Below, piece by piece: positions 63,001 through 64,000 of a stretch of 64,000 bases of DNA (position 1 is the stretch's first letter; every line of letters starts with the position of its first letter). The notes under the pieces were generated by a model. The model was not told the origin of the DNA, did no database searches, and saw only the letters and a list, made by a program, of their open reading frames with translations. The position numbers were made by a program, and so were the translations under genes. Source of the DNA: Drosophila pseudoobscura (lineage: Eukaryota > Arthropoda > Insecta > Diptera > Drosophilidae); assembly GCF_009870125.1 (NCBI RefSeq), contig NC_046680.1, positions 16,697,501-16,761,500 of the forward strand. Reading direction: 5' to 3'.

Positions 63001-64000
63001 GGGACGCCAAAAATTCCACGTTCATGTTCGCAATCGTCATAAATCTTATGGCCACATCTTGAATTTATGTGCCTCCCCCCACTACAATCCCCGACTCCGA
63101 CACCGACTCCATTGGAGTCGCATCTCCATCTCCATTGCCGCACCATTCTGCGGCTGTGTTTTGTGGCTTAGATTAGTAAGTCTGGCATCTGTGGGCGATT
63201 TTGTGTATTGATTTTCGGAGCGGCGCTTATTGAATTTGTTTGCTGTTGGCTGGCCAAAAGTTTTTTAATCAAAAGCCTTGGCCAGCAATAGTTTCCTTAA
63301 AGTGTTTAGACAAATGACAGACAGAAGACAGATAAGTCGGAGCAGCGGCAGAAGTGGCAGTGCACTTTGAACGGCAACAATTTCGAAACGCTTCCAATGT
63401 GCCCACAAGAAAAAGCCAGAACAAAGCCAGAGCCAGGATAAGCAGACGCAGAAGCATTTTCCAGTTAAAATATTTACAGCAAAAATGTTTTGTACAGATA
63501 GCAAACAAAGGAAAAGGCTCCCCGGCAATCCATCCATCCATCCCTCCCCTACGTGTTTACCCCAGCTTTGGGGCAGATTTCATTACTCGGCAACCAAAGG
63601 TCTGACCAGCATTGCCAAGCGGCTCTAAGACAATCAAAGGTGAGCCCGCACACGGCAACGACGACAGTTTGGGGTTTGGGATTGGGGTCGGGCTTGGCTT
63701 TCTTTTATTTTCCGCATGGCCGCAGCAGAAATCGCAGGGATGTGGACTCTCCACCAGATCCGACGCAAAAGAAGACGCGACCAGCAGGACCAGCGGAGGC
63801 AGACACTGCTGAGCTGCATATCCGTTGTGGGGTCGGAGAGACCGCCATGAAAATTGGCGTCTGCCAAACATAAATAAAAAAAGGGGCAAGGTAGACAAAT
63901 CCGGAATAAATAGCAGCGATGTCTGCAACCCTCCAACGGCTGTTTGGAGTGCAGGCGCCGCCAGGACTCGGTCTCCGTCTCGGTCTCAGGATTGGGTTTG

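Larger units (their letters stand above)
56046..64000. other. gene-free stretch downstream of the transporter
   Basis: About 8 kb with no supportable gene. It holds GGCT, GA and CAGCCC repeats and AT-rich patches at 59380-59830 and 61250-61760. Confidence 0.5.

Overview
This window looks like nuclear DNA of a Drosophila-type fly. The evidence is introns of 53-66 bp with GT..AG ends, AATAAA signals after stop codons, abundant short microsatellites, and one clearly insect-like transporter gene. The mix of GC-rich simple repeats with AT-rich patches resembles an obscura-group species, but that placement is inference. Most of the 64 kb has no gene I can support. It reads as intergenic or long-intron DNA carrying scattered microsatellites, cryptic hexamer repeats and AT-rich homeodomain-type site clusters.

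The one gene recognised by family is on the + strand at 54344-55996. It has three exons and encodes a 513-residue, 12-span organic cation/anion transporter (SLC22, major facilitator superfamily). It has a proline-rich N-terminus and all the usual family motifs, and a polyadenylation signal follows closely.

The most interesting part is 22.7-31.1 kb. Two tandem direct repeats of about 930 bp (23048-24911) each carry a three-exon minus-strand gene for a four-span membrane protein of 154-155 residues. The unit's non-coding DNA is nearly identical between copies, while the proteins differ at about a quarter of positions. Directly downstream on the minus strand lies a decayed third copy with no exon 1, a large internal deletion and a frameshift (22787-22982). 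About 5.8 kb to the right, on the opposite strand, a four-exon gene (30472-31093) encodes a 141-residue four-span protein with matching terminal intron phases. It looks like a more distant member of the same family. These genes emerge only after splicing short exons together, so simple ORF scans miss them. I do not recognise the family by name.

Weaker candidates are single-exon ORFs. The best is an 85-codon ORF at 18505-18762 with a perfect RFX-type X-box just upstream, which would fit a ciliary gene. Next is a 91-codon ORF at 49600-49875 behind a TATA box. A 57-codon ORF at 52698-52871 is marginal. Layout: 1-18.4 kb non-coding; 18.5 kb X-box ORF; 18.8-22.8 kb non-coding; 22.8-24.9 kb tandem family; 24.9-30.4 kb non-coding; 30.5-31.1 kb family outlier; 31.1-54.3 kb non-coding apart from two small candidate ORFs; 54.3-56.0 kb transporter; 56-64 kb non-coding.
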